Virus record (IMG/VR): IMGVR_UViG_3300025127_000359
Coordinates: 1 to 20,812 of that record
Strand: one strand, 5' to 3'
DNA from: a virus
Length of the DNA: 20,812 nucleotides
Both the position numbers and the translations under genes were made by a program. Of this stretch, positions 14,369-20,812 are shown piece by piece; the stretch's first letter is position 1, and each line of letters begins with the position of its first letter. Below the pieces are notes generated by a model that saw only the letters and a program-made list of their open reading frames with translations, did no database searches and had not been told where the DNA came from.

Positions 14369-15096
14369 CAGTTATAATGATAGGATGGTTTTGTAGTTTT
14401 CTTTGGTAACTTGCCACTTCTGACTTTACTACCCGAAGTTGAGCCAGCACCCGTAGGGTGTGAACCTGCTCTGGATTTACCGAGAGAGATGGACTTATCT
14501 TTACTTCCTTTTTCAGTTGTGTGGAGTTTTGCAGGTTTGTTTTTATCTTTTGTAATGACAGACTCTTGACCATGCTTTCTGCCAAGACGACGCATGACCT
14601 TGCCGAAACGACGCTTGGACATTTTATCGGGTTTTGAGGTTTGATAAGAGACTTCACGACCTGTTCCTTCACCTGATGAATATTTATATTCTCCTACTCC
14701 TTTTTTATATCCTATTCCTTTTTTCTTTAAATCTTTTTCTAACCCCTTACGAGATGAACGATTCTTTGATTCATCACTACCTCTGTCTGCAGAGATGTGA
14801 CCAGTTACATTCTTTTTAGACTTAGAAAGCATCCTAGCAGTAGGATTACCTTCGACTAAATTGATAAAATCTTTATAGTACATAACCTTTAATTGATCTT
14901 GTAAAGCAAGTTTATTAGCAGTAAGTGTCATAACTTCTTTATCACGCTTACCATATAGTCTTTTGAATCTATGACTACTCTTATTCTTCATACCACGGAT
15001 AATTCTTTCTGCCTCTTGATTGACAGGACCAAGTTGAGAAGCCCCAAATCCTTGAGGCTTTTCTCTACCTAAATCTTTTTTCCGTTCGTTTAACAT
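14368..15096 (-). CDS. Basic protein with a K/R-rich phage module, 242 aa
   Basis: The protein is strongly basic (Lys/Arg throughout). Residues about 28-66 (AERIIRGMKNKSSHRFKRLY then GKRDKEVMTLTANKLALQ) match a short helical module also present in the next protein. Residues about 97-195 form a compact domain: VTGHISADRG, LEKDLKKKGIGYKKGVGEYK, SYQTS, RRFGKVMRRLGRKHGQESVI and AKLH. This order (S-A-x-R, long charged helix, GxGYxxxxGxY, F..xM..LG...GQxSV) recurs in phage proteins of unknown function. The C-terminus, KVRSGKLPKKTTKPSYHYN, is a basic tail. The gene overlaps both neighbours by start/stop sharing. A nucleic-acid-contacting or internal virion role is possible from charge only. Confidence 0.7.
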   Translation of the reverse strand: MLNERKKDLGREKPQGFGASQLGPVNQEAERIIRGMKNKSSHRFKRLYGKRDKEVMTLTANKLALQDQLKVMYYKDFINLVEGNPTARMLSKSKKNVTGHISADRGSDESKNRSSRKGLEKDLKKKGIGYKKGVGEYKYSSGEGTGREVSYQTSKPDKMSKRRFGKVMRRLGRKHGQESVITKDKNKPAKLHTTEKGSKDKSISLGKSRAGSHPTGAGSTSGSKVRSGKLPKKTTKPSYHYN

Positions 15097-15635
15097 TAGC
15101 CACCGACGACTTGAATTTCTTCAACGACGATTGCTCCAGAACCTGCAGTGATTTTAACTGCACGCTTTACTACTGCTTGACTACCAGAGTATGCATAAGT
15201 GTAATCAGCAGGTGCACTAGATGAATCGATATCAGTACTAATAGTACTACCTGTTACAGCAGTAACTTTTTTACCTGCTGTTCCTGCAGATAAGAAGTTA
15301 GAGTTTATGGCAGGTGATGTAGAATCATCTTCTACAGCAATGAAATCATCAACTGAGAATGGGTGTGTATCTGCTCTTTGTCCTAGATGAACTCCGAGTG
15401 TATAATCAGCAGTGCTATCATCTACTGCTTTTACAATTCTTGCTTGACCAGGTTTTGCTCCTGATTTAAGGAGGAGTGCTTCATTCTGAACTAATGTGAT
15501 AGCAGGTCCACCATTAAATGATACTGTAGATGCTGCTGCTGTTGCAAGAACTCTATAATATCCTGTTTGTACTACTTGATATTCTGTTGCTGATCCAGAG
15601 ATAGCATTAGTACTTAATACTTTTAATACGGGCAT
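15096..15635 (-). CDS. Probable virion structural protein, cyanophage-type, 179 aa
   Basis: The protein is rich in Ala, Ser, Thr and Val with almost no charged runs, typical of a beta-rich particle surface protein. Segments include EYQVVQTGYYRVLATAAAST, VSFNGGPAITLVQNEALLLK and IVKAVDDSTADYTLGVHLGQ, ending in ITAGSGAIVVEEIQVVGG. I recognise the style from proteins encoded next to gp16 in cyanomyoviruses, but no function is known to me. It has its own late promoter motif, so abundant late expression is likely. Its stop forms TAATG with the start of the following basic protein. A decoration or neck-associated role is a guess. Confidence 0.72.
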   Translation of the reverse strand: MPVLKVLSTNAISGSATEYQVVQTGYYRVLATAAASTVSFNGGPAITLVQNEALLLKSGAKPGQARIVKAVDDSTADYTLGVHLGQRADTHPFSVDDFIAVEDDSTSPAINSNFLSAGTAGKKVTAVTGSTISTDIDSSSAPADYTYAYSGSQAVVKRAVKITAGSGAIVVEEIQVVGG

Positions 15636-15647
15636 TGTCGTGTCGTG

Positions 15648-16079
15648 TTATTTCGTGTCCTTTTTATTTATCTCTTTTTGTTGCTTTAACATCTTTTGTA
15701 AATCTGCAGTGCTACCAATGAACATTGTATTGTTTACAGTAGATGGTGAATTCTTCTTTTCATCTTCATCTAGATCTTTCATTTTTTTCTGAAGATCAAT
15801 AAGTTTATCTGCTACATCTCCAACGTTTTTAATTAATTGACCTGCAACTTCATATGCACGAGGATGATCTGATGCTTGTGCTACTTCTAATATACCATCT
15901 ACTGCCTCTTGTCCTTTCATTACTAAATTATGTAACTGAGCACGAGACATCTCATAATCCTGTTGTATATCAGGACTATCAGTTTTCTTTAATTTTGGTT
16001 TAACGCTTTCAACGTGCTTTGCTAGTTCTGAAGGTTCATTACCAAAAGCATCATTTAAACCATCGTAAGGATTTGCCAT
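15648..16079 (-). CDS. 16: Terminase small subunit gp16
   Basis: Encodes 143 aa; T4 gp16 is 164 aa. The small terminase recognises concatemeric DNA and regulates gp17 cutting and packaging. Residues about 38-100 carry the family core: DIQQDYEMSRAQLHNLVMKG, then EAVDGILEVAQASDHPRAYE, then VAGQLIKNVGDVADKLIDLQ, predicted as the central coiled helices that oligomerise. The rest (TMFIGSTADLQKMLKQQKE) is the usual cyanophage C-terminus. The ATG overlaps the gp15 stop as TAATG. Unlike in T4, the large subunit gene does not follow; it begins 5.7 kb further on. The 3' end contains the late promoter motif serving the next gene. Confidence 0.93.
   Translation of the reverse strand: MANPYDGLNDAFGNEPSELAKHVESVKPKLKKTDSPDIQQDYEMSRAQLHNLVMKGQEAVDGILEVAQASDHPRAYEVAGQLIKNVGDVADKLIDLQKKMKDLDEDEKKNSPSTVNNTMFIGSTADLQKMLKQQKEINKKDTK
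15665..15671 (-). promoter_or_regulatory. Late promoter motif ATAAATA before the 179-aa virion gene
   Basis: The minus strand reads ATAAATA, ending 29 nt before the ATG at 15635. It lies inside the 3' end of gp16. Its spacing agrees with the six other motif copies in this window and with the known T4-type late promoter (TATAAATA, recognised by the phage sigma factor gp55 with gp33 and gp45). Confidence 0.6.
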
Positions 16080-17110
16080 TAGATTGCGTCATCGTTACCT
16101 GATACAGGATTACGTTTCTTTTGATCTGTGAACTCAGAATATAATTCACCAAATCCAAAGTCATCATCAGATTCTAGTAGATCATCATCTGCACTATCGA
16201 TCAATAATACGTTAGCACCTGCAGCAGCTGCTGCTTTAGTAGTTGAATTATATCCTCTAGTAACTGTAAGATTATTACCATTTATATTAGTTACATGCAT
16301 AACCTCAGATCCAATTTGAATCTCTTGCCATTGTGCAATACCTGATGCACTAGCAACTGTTATTAGTCTATCATTATCATCAATAAGATTCGCTAATGTA
16401 GTTACTGCAACACCATCTCTATCAACAAGTGATTTTGGAGTTGCTTGATAACGAACATTTCTTGGTGCTGATACTGTATTTGTATCTGCGTATATATCTG
16501 TGATTGCCTTCTTGATAACTTTCTGTTCTGTAACAGGACCGTATAGGAAGGTTTTAGTTGAGAATCTTAGGGTGTATATTATTGCTCTTCTAGTAGCAAA
16601 GTCTCCTTCGTAACTATCTTCGTAATCAATATTTTGTAAGACAACAGGAACATCCTTTGTCTCATTCATTGTAGGTAATAACTTAACTGATAGATTATAA
16701 TGAGGTTGAAAGAATGGTAAAATCTGTTCTAAAATTTGAAGACCATCTTCTTGGTTTTTAGAAATTATTGCTAATTCAAAATCAATATTATAAGGAACTG
16801 GCATGAATACATTAGAGTTCTTAGTACCTGATTTTGGTATTTTTATTTTTTGAGTAGGAGCAACTTTTCTAGTAGAATCATATGTAATACTTACAATCTC
16901 AAAACCAATTCTAGGTAAAGTAATCTGAACTCTTTTATTGGTTGGATCTGGAACAGCATCTAGTCTTGCTAAGAATTTTTGTTTAGGACCATATGCCAAA
17001 GGCACTTTCATAACCTCGTCATTACGACGAAGCTCAATATTATTAAACAACGTTCCAAAAGCAACGATTGTTTTTCTAAAAATTTCGTGATAAGAATAAG
17101 TGCCTAACAT
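16079..17110 (-). CDS. 15: Tail sheath stabiliser and completion protein gp15
   Basis: Encodes 343 aa; T4 gp15 is 272 aa. In T4 it forms a ring at the head-proximal end of the tail, locks the sheath and joins the neck. The start (MLGTYSYHEIFRKTIVAFGT then LFNNIELRR) and the middle (MPVPYNIDFELAIISKNQED, ILPFFQPHYNLSVKLLP) fit the family. Residues about 236-304 are extra: LIDDNDRLITVASASG, QIGSEVMHVTNINGNNLTVT, RGYNSTTKAAAAAGANV. That pattern (a hairpin-like 'sets property, Glu-Val, ..T..RG.n.T.A..H/A..G') is a small module seen in many phage tail proteins. An acidic C-terminus follows. Its stop shares TAATG with the gp16 start, indicating translational coupling. Confidence 0.9.
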   Translation of the reverse strand: MLGTYSYHEIFRKTIVAFGTLFNNIELRRNDEVMKVPLAYGPKQKFLARLDAVPDPTNKRVQITLPRIGFEIVSITYDSTRKVAPTQKIKIPKSGTKNSNVFMPVPYNIDFELAIISKNQEDGLQILEQILPFFQPHYNLSVKLLPTMNETKDVPVVLQNIDYEDSYEGDFATRRAIIYTLRFSTKTFLYGPVTEQKVIKKAITDIYADTNTVSAPRNVRYQATPKSLVDRDGVAVTTLANLIDDNDRLITVASASGIAQWQEIQIGSEVMHVTNINGNNLTVTRGYNSTTKAAAAAGANVLLIDSADDDLLESDDDFGFGELYSEFTDQKKRNPVSGNDDAI

Positions 17111-17112
17111 GC

Positions 17113-18045
17113 TTAAATTGTAGTATCATTAGTAGAACCAACAGTTCCAAATGGATTTGATTCAGTGAAGTCAATAATATCATCATCAGCAGTCTCAAAG
17201 ACAAAGTTCTGATCGATAGTATCTTCTGTATTAACGTTATTTAGGGTATTATATGATGCAGATGTCCAAGCAGCACCTGAGGTCTGTCCTGTGACCGTCT
17301 CAGGGATCGTAAAGATGCCACTCCTATTGAATACCTGTAACTGTCTATTAGAGGAATCCCATGCCTTAACCTCTGCAGTTACATTAGATGCTCCACCTGC
17401 AACTATCTCACCAACTGTGAAATCACCAGTGCCTCCAGTAGCAAAGTTAACTGTAATAGCATTAGCAAAGGCAACTTCAACTGCATCGATCTCTGCGATT
17501 CCTGTGTCGATGTCTTCGTCGCTGTACTCGAATAGTTCACATTGAACTTCCCAAACATAACCTTTTCCTAATTGATAAAATGGTCTTTCTGCTTCTACAA
17601 ATTTAATTTCAAACAAATGCTTTGTTACAGGAAACCAAATTAGATCCCCTTCATTGGGTCGTCCTTCGACATTAAGGACTTCAAGATCATCAACCTTTTC
17701 TTTAAATTTTTCACGGGAGAAAATAAAAGTTGTCTTGTCTTCGATACGGACTCCAAATTTGCTAAGTAACTCACCTTGTCCTTCCCATCCTTCAACATTA
17801 TTGACATATGCTCTAATCGCTCTCGCACTATCGAATTGCGAATCCGAGTCCTCCCCAAAGACCGTATCTTTGTTGACAATCGTTCTCGGAACATAGTAAA
17901 TGTCTTGCCCATAAATTTCAATAGTTTCAACTAATAAGTTTTCAAAAAATTTTTGTTCTTGAGCAGAACCGTTTAATTGTAAACGTGAACTACTACTATA
18001 GTTAGACTGGTTGTAGTCTTGTGCTGGTGAGTTGGATATAGCCAT
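17113..18045 (-). CDS. 14: Neck protein gp14 with an added beta-rich module
   Basis: Encodes 310 aa; T4 gp14 is 256 aa. With gp13 it forms the head-tail neck. Residues about 30-180 look like the family core: QKFFENLLVETIEIYGQDIYY.PR near the start, then DLIWFPVTKHLFEIKFVEAERPFYQLGKGYVWEVQCELFEYSDE. After it, residues about 198-268 form a Gly/Thr/Val-rich stretch with GDFTVGEIVAGGASNVTAEV and GIFTIPETVTGQTSGAAW, a repeat style found in phage surface and fibre proteins and echoed in the fibre-like protein of this window. The tail (DIDFTESNPFGTVGSTNDT) is acidic and polar. It starts with ATG 6 nt after gp13 and is followed at 2 nt by gp15, consistent with one transcription unit. Confidence 0.9.
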   Translation of the reverse strand: MAISNSPAQDYNQSNYSSSSRLQLNGSAQEQKFFENLLVETIEIYGQDIYYVPRTIVNKDTVFGEDSDSQFDSARAIRAYVNNVEGWEGQGELLSKFGVRIEDKTTFIFSREKFKEKVDDLEVLNVEGRPNEGDLIWFPVTKHLFEIKFVEAERPFYQLGKGYVWEVQCELFEYSDEDIDTGIAEIDAVEVAFANAITVNFATGGTGDFTVGEIVAGGASNVTAEVKAWDSSNRQLQVFNRSGIFTIPETVTGQTSGAAWTSASYNTLNNVNTEDTIDQNFVFETADDDIIDFTESNPFGTVGSTNDTTI

Positions 18046-18051
18046 TAGTGA

Positions 18052-18858
18052 TTACCCCACTAAGTCTAAAGGAGGAAGTTCGTAGGTCTTACGAAGTGTC
18101 TCTTCAAGATCTTTTTTAAATTGACTAGCATCTTCTAGAATTCTACGACCGTTAAGTGTAACACCACCTAACATTTGAATCCCATCATACTTACTTAGGT
18201 TCCTTCCCCATTGCTGCATGAATAATGCTTCAACATAATCCTTTAACCAATTATCATTAAACATACTTGTAAATGTAACTGGATCTTGTCTTAAAGACAT
18301 TTCAACTAATAAGAAATCACCTGCTGTTAAATCTGCCCAATCCATATCAAGATATAATCTACCTTGATGTTCATTAAATCTTACTCTACGATCTCTTTGT
18401 GAGTTAGTAACCCAATCAAGAGTTTCAAGATACTGTGAAGTTAAGAAGTAATGTAAAATATGTCCATGCGTCATAGCATAGATATCATTTAAAAATATTT
18501 GATATTTAATATTGAAAATATTACCTGGCACAATACTAGATGCACCAATCTGTGAATACACATGATTGACTCCTAAAGTACCTGGTGGTAAATCAACATA
18601 ATTATTTGCTTCATACCATGCTGAAGAACCTGCTTGAGTAGTTCCTTGTGCAGCAGTCTTGATAGCGTCTGTAACCTCTATCTTCATAAAGGTTTTGTAA
18701 CTACCATTGTAATGATACTCTTGGTAGTAATCTATTGCTTCTTCAATTAGATCATCTAATTGTTCTGTAGCAACGTTAATGTCTATCGTAGGATATCCTA
18801 ATCTACGAAGAGCATAGTCTTTTAGTTCTGTTTTAGAAGCTGGTTTAGTAGCAGACAT
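18052..18858 (-). CDS. 13: Neck protein gp13 (head completion)
   Basis: Encodes 268 aa against 309 aa for T4 gp13. In T4, gp13 and gp14 form the neck that closes the filled head at the portal and receives the tail. The N-terminus (KTELKDYALRRLGYPTIDIN, then a DDLIEEAIDYYQEYHYNGS stretch) is the typical cyanophage gp13 start. The middle carries YQIFLNDIYAM and LRQDPVTFTSMFNDNWLKDY. The identification also rests on place: gp14, gp15 and gp16 follow immediately in T4 order. It starts with ATG 6 nt after the fibre-like gene stops and ends 6 nt before gp14 starts, so it is probably translated from a shared transcript. The shorter length comes without any visible frame break. Confidence 0.9.
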   Translation of the reverse strand: MSATKPASKTELKDYALRRLGYPTIDINVATEQLDDLIEEAIDYYQEYHYNGSYKTFMKIEVTDAIKTAAQGTTQAGSSAWYEANNYVDLPPGTLGVNHVYSQIGASSIVPGNIFNIKYQIFLNDIYAMTHGHILHYFLTSQYLETLDWVTNSQRDRRVRFNEHQGRLYLDMDWADLTAGDFLLVEMSLRQDPVTFTSMFNDNWLKDYVEALFMQQWGRNLSKYDGIQMLGGVTLNGRRILEDASQFKKDLEETLRKTYELPPLDLVG

Positions 18859-18864
18859 TTGTTA

Positions 18865-20812
18865 TTAACTGAATGAATTAATAGTCAAGGCAGAAACATC
18901 ATTAGCAGCGACAGTTTCTCCTTTTTTGAAGAATCCATCAACATTATCAACGGTAATTTGATTAGTTCCAAGAGCAGTGATAGTTCCAGTAGTTCCACTG
19001 GTTGCTCCTGTGACAGTTGATCCGACTTCCATTGTTGTAATGTCAGAGAGTGCTAATGTTGCATTAGTTGCAACGGTAGCGATATCAACTGTTGCACCAT
19101 TACCATGAATTGCAGAAACAGGTATAGTAGCACTGTTTCCATGTATAGCGGATACTGGAAGTTGTGCTCCATTTCCATGAATTGCTGTTACATCAAATGT
19201 AAGAGCAGCAGCACCGCCACCACCAAGTTGTGCATCTAAAACAGTGACTGTTTCATTGACAATGAATCCAGATCCATCATCTGTGACGGTAACAGAATCA
19301 ACAGTTCCACCAGTGCCAATCACAACGGTGAATGTTGCGTTAGCACCAGATGCTTGAGTAGAATAATTAGATGTTCCTAAGTTATAAGTGCCAGGAGTTC
19401 TTGCTGCATCAGTTGCACCAAAGTTACCTACAGTCTTAATTCCAGAAGCATTAGCATTAACAATAGTTATAACTTCAGATGCTGCATATCCAGATCCATC
19501 GTTATTAATCGTTGCTCCTGTTATAACACCATTTGAAGTTGTAATATCAAGAGTTAATCCAGTTCCTGATCCAGATGATTGTGTAGTAATAGCAGTTCCG
19601 TTTGCATATCCTGTACCTGCATCACTGAACGAACCAAGAGTATTAACACCAGTTGCGTTTGCATTTGTGATAGTTAGAACTTCACTAGCAGCATATCCAG
19701 ATCCTGCAGCATTAAGAGCGACAGCTGTAAGTTGACCATCTGCATTAACAGTAAGATCAACGGTTGCACCAGTTCCAGATCCACTTGAAGAAGTGGCGAC
19801 TCCTGTCAATGCTGAGTATCCAGTACCAGCAGCACTAATAGAACCTAAAGTCTTAATATTGGTTGCGTTTGCGTTAACAATAGTTACTGTGTCACTAGCA
19901 GAGAATCCAGTTCCACCAGCATTGATAACAATGTTTGTAAGGACACCAGCATTTGCTGTAATATCAGCAGTCATTCCAGATCCATTTCCTCCAGTAACTG
20001 CAATTCCAGTTCCACTAACATATCCAGTTCCACCAACGATAGATGCTAAGTTAAGTGTTAGTGCTTTACCTGCATTTGCGTTCGTAATTGTAACTGTATC
20101 TGTAATTAGATAATCAGATCCACCTGAGGATACTGCAGCATCAGTAATGTTTCCATTGCCATCAACTGTAGTTGTTACAGTTAATCCAGATCCACCACTA
20201 GCAGCACCAGAAGTTGCAACTCCACTAGCAGCAGAGAATCCTCCTCCACCACCATTAGAAACAGATGTTAAAACAACAGCACCTGGTGTAGGATCTCCAG
20301 AAAGATTAAGTGTAAGAGTTGTAGATGTTGCAAGGTTATTAAGCATTGCACTTAACTGTTCAAATGCATGGTCAAGTTTTGTCTGAACTCTTGCTTCTGT
20401 AAAGTATAATTGTGCTGATCCTTCAGCTAAATCATCTGTAGTATGATTAGCAAGATTTGCTGCTTGAGTTGCAGTTCCAGTAACATTACCTTGAACATTA
20501 CCAACAAGAGTATTAGTGAGGGCTATATCGTCAACGTAAAGAGCTGACCATTTCTTACTACTTTGACCAAGATTTCTAGTTGAATCTGTATCAGGATTTA
20601 TATTTCTTGCTACAGTAATAGATGATAAAAGATTACCTGTGAGATCTCCTACTACATTACCAGTCATGGTATCAATAGCTGCAGCATCAGCATGGATATT
20701 AGACCATTGTTTGCTTGAAGTTCCTAAAGTACTTGCTGAATCTACAGCAGGTTGGATATTATTTGAAACAGTAATAGATGCTGTCAAATTACCGTCTACG
20801 TTTCCAACTAGG
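18865..20812 (-). CDS. Tail-fibre-like repetitive virion protein (partial, N-terminus outside window)
   Basis: The reading frame is open to the window edge; the first possible internal start is a TTG at 20787, so the true N-terminus lies beyond position 20812. About 650 residues are visible. Counting from that TTG, residues 1-105 carry fibre-type repeats (ITVSNNIQPAVDS..LGTSSKQWSNI, then ITVARNINPDTDS..LGQSSKKWSAL). Next comes a TTDDLAEGS.QLYFTEARV segment (116-134), of a kind common in cyanophage fibre-like proteins. Residues about 180-520 hold five imperfect repeats of about 70 residues, each ending near TI(T/V)NANA. Three short AIHGN units follow (535-566), then a TVTGATSGTTG beta module (590-630). 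The position just before gp13 matches the T4 gene 12/wac area, but I see no homology that would justify either name. A fibre or baseplate-linked structural role is inferred from composition and place. Confidence 0.7.
   Translation of the reverse strand, partial: LVGNVDGNLTASITVSNNIQPAVDSASTLGTSSKQWSNIHADAAAIDTMTGNVVGDLTGNLLSSITVARNINPDTDSTRNLGQSSKKWSALYVDDIALTNTLVGNVQGNVTGTATQAANLANHTTDDLAEGSAQLYFTEARVQTKLDHAFEQLSAMLNNLATSTTLTLNLSGDPTPGAVVLTSVSNGGGGGFSAASGVATSGAASGGSGLTVTTTVDGNGNITDAAVSSGGSDYLITDTVTITNANAGKALTLNLASIVGGTGYVSGTGIAVTGGNGSGMTADITANAGVLTNIVINAGGTGFSASDTVTIVNANATNIKTLGSISAAGTGYSALTGVATSSSGSGTGATVDLTVNADGQLTAVALNAAGSGYAASEVLTITNANATGVNTLGSFSDAGTGYANGTAITTQSSGSGTGLTLDITTSNGVITGATINNDGSGYAASEVITIVNANASGIKTVGNFGATDAARTPGTYNLGTSNYSTQASGANATFTVVIGTGGTVDSVTVTDDGSGFIVNETVTVLDAQLGGGGAAALTFDVTAIHGNGAQLPVSAIHGNSATIPVSAIHGNGATVDIATVATNATLALSDITTMEVGSTVTGATSGTTGTITALGTNQITVDNVDGFFKKGETVAANDVSALTINSFS
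19090..19185 (-). repeat. Short AIHGN tandem repeat (three units)
   Basis: The translation reads AIHGNGAQLPVS, AIHGNSATIPVS, AIHGNGATVDIA: three units of 12 residues (about 36 bp). It sits between the long repeats and the C-terminal beta module of the fibre-like protein. The regular His-Gly-Asn spacing suggests a fibrous or metal-binding stretch, which is inference only. Confidence 0.8.
19228..20250 (-). repeat. Five imperfect ~207-222 bp coding repeats in the fibre-like gene
   Basis: The translated repeats have a core of GSGYAASEVITIVNANA followed by a spacer, GTGY, and an SGSGTG..DIT segment. The first N of the NANA core falls at residues 236, 305, 375 and 444, with a degenerate fifth copy at about 518. 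The spacing is therefore 69, 70, 69 and 74 residues. The copies differ at many codons, so this is an old protein repeat and not a recent DNA duplication. Confidence 0.8.

Noticed and set aside
13696-14687. Other late-motif matches at 13696, 14265 and 14681
   Set aside because: All are deep inside coding sequence and hundreds of bases from the next start; AT-rich Lys/Asn codons give such matches by chance.
17238-17244. CTAAATA inside gp14, upstream of gp15
   Set aside because: It is about 130 nt before the gp15 start and inside the added gp14 module.
19228-20250. CRISPR-like array
   Set aside because: The repeat copies are about 210 bp, diverged and in a continuous coding frame, unlike short identical CRISPR repeats with unique spacers.
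19388-20386. Proline-rich plus-strand ORFs opposite the repeats
   Set aside because: They mirror the minus-strand Gly/Thr/Ala repeats; no promoter, ribosome site or known domain.
18865-20787. Reading the fibre-like gene as complete with a TTG start
   Set aside because: The same frame continues without a stop to the window edge and shows the same repeat style, so the gene is truncated by the window.

Overview
The window looks like the late (virion assembly) region of a T4-like myovirus infecting marine cyanobacteria (Synechococcus or Prochlorococcus). Every supported gene lies on the minus strand, so transcription runs from high to low coordinates. Read that way, the genes follow the T4 order 13-14-15-16-17-18-19-20-(68-like)-21-22-23. 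Two genes point to a phototrophic cyanobacterial host: a plastoquinol terminal oxidase (PTOX) and a phycocyanobilin:ferredoxin oxidoreductase (PcyA). Several small conserved-looking proteins also resemble cyanophage families. I saw no tRNA, IS element, integrase or CRISPR array.

Layout in transcription order. (1) 20812-18865 holds the 3' part of a tail-fibre-like protein with tandem repeats, cut by the window edge. (2) 18858-15648 holds gp13, gp14, gp15 and small terminase gp16, nearly end to end. (3) 15635-9887 is a 5.7 kb block separating the two terminase genes. It carries a virion-like protein, two basic proteins sharing a short module, a Cys-rich mini-protein, PTOX, a run of 46-87 aa proteins, a secreted-nuclease-fold (SNase) nuclease and PcyA. 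(4) 9911-5263 holds the terminase motor gp17, sheath gp18 and tube gp19. (5) 5218-121 is the head module: portal gp20, an acidic gp68-like core protein, protease gp21, scaffold gp22 and major capsid gp23.

Regulation visible in the sequence: an ATAAATA/CTAAATA motif (minus strand) lies 19-43 nt before the start codon of seven genes, matching the late promoter known from T4-like phages. A hairpin terminator separates gp18 from gp19. After gp23 a second hairpin terminator shares its loop with the -35 box of a consensus sigma70 promoter, TTGACA-N16-TATAAT with an extended -10 TG, which would start an early-type transcript leaving the window. Most other genes are coupled by TAATG or ATGA overlaps.

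Functionally, gp20/68-like/22/21/23 build and mature the prohead, gp16/gp17 package DNA, gp13/14 close the head, gp15 caps the tail, and gp18/19 form the contractile tail. The two metabolic genes differ from their neighbours in starting with GTG. No gap over 300 bases lacks a gene. The most unusual points are the terminator-nested promoter, the metabolic genes inside the late region, extra beta-rich modules in gp14, gp15 and gp18, and four small ORFs hidden in apparent gaps, one overlapping the nuclease gene by 74 nt.
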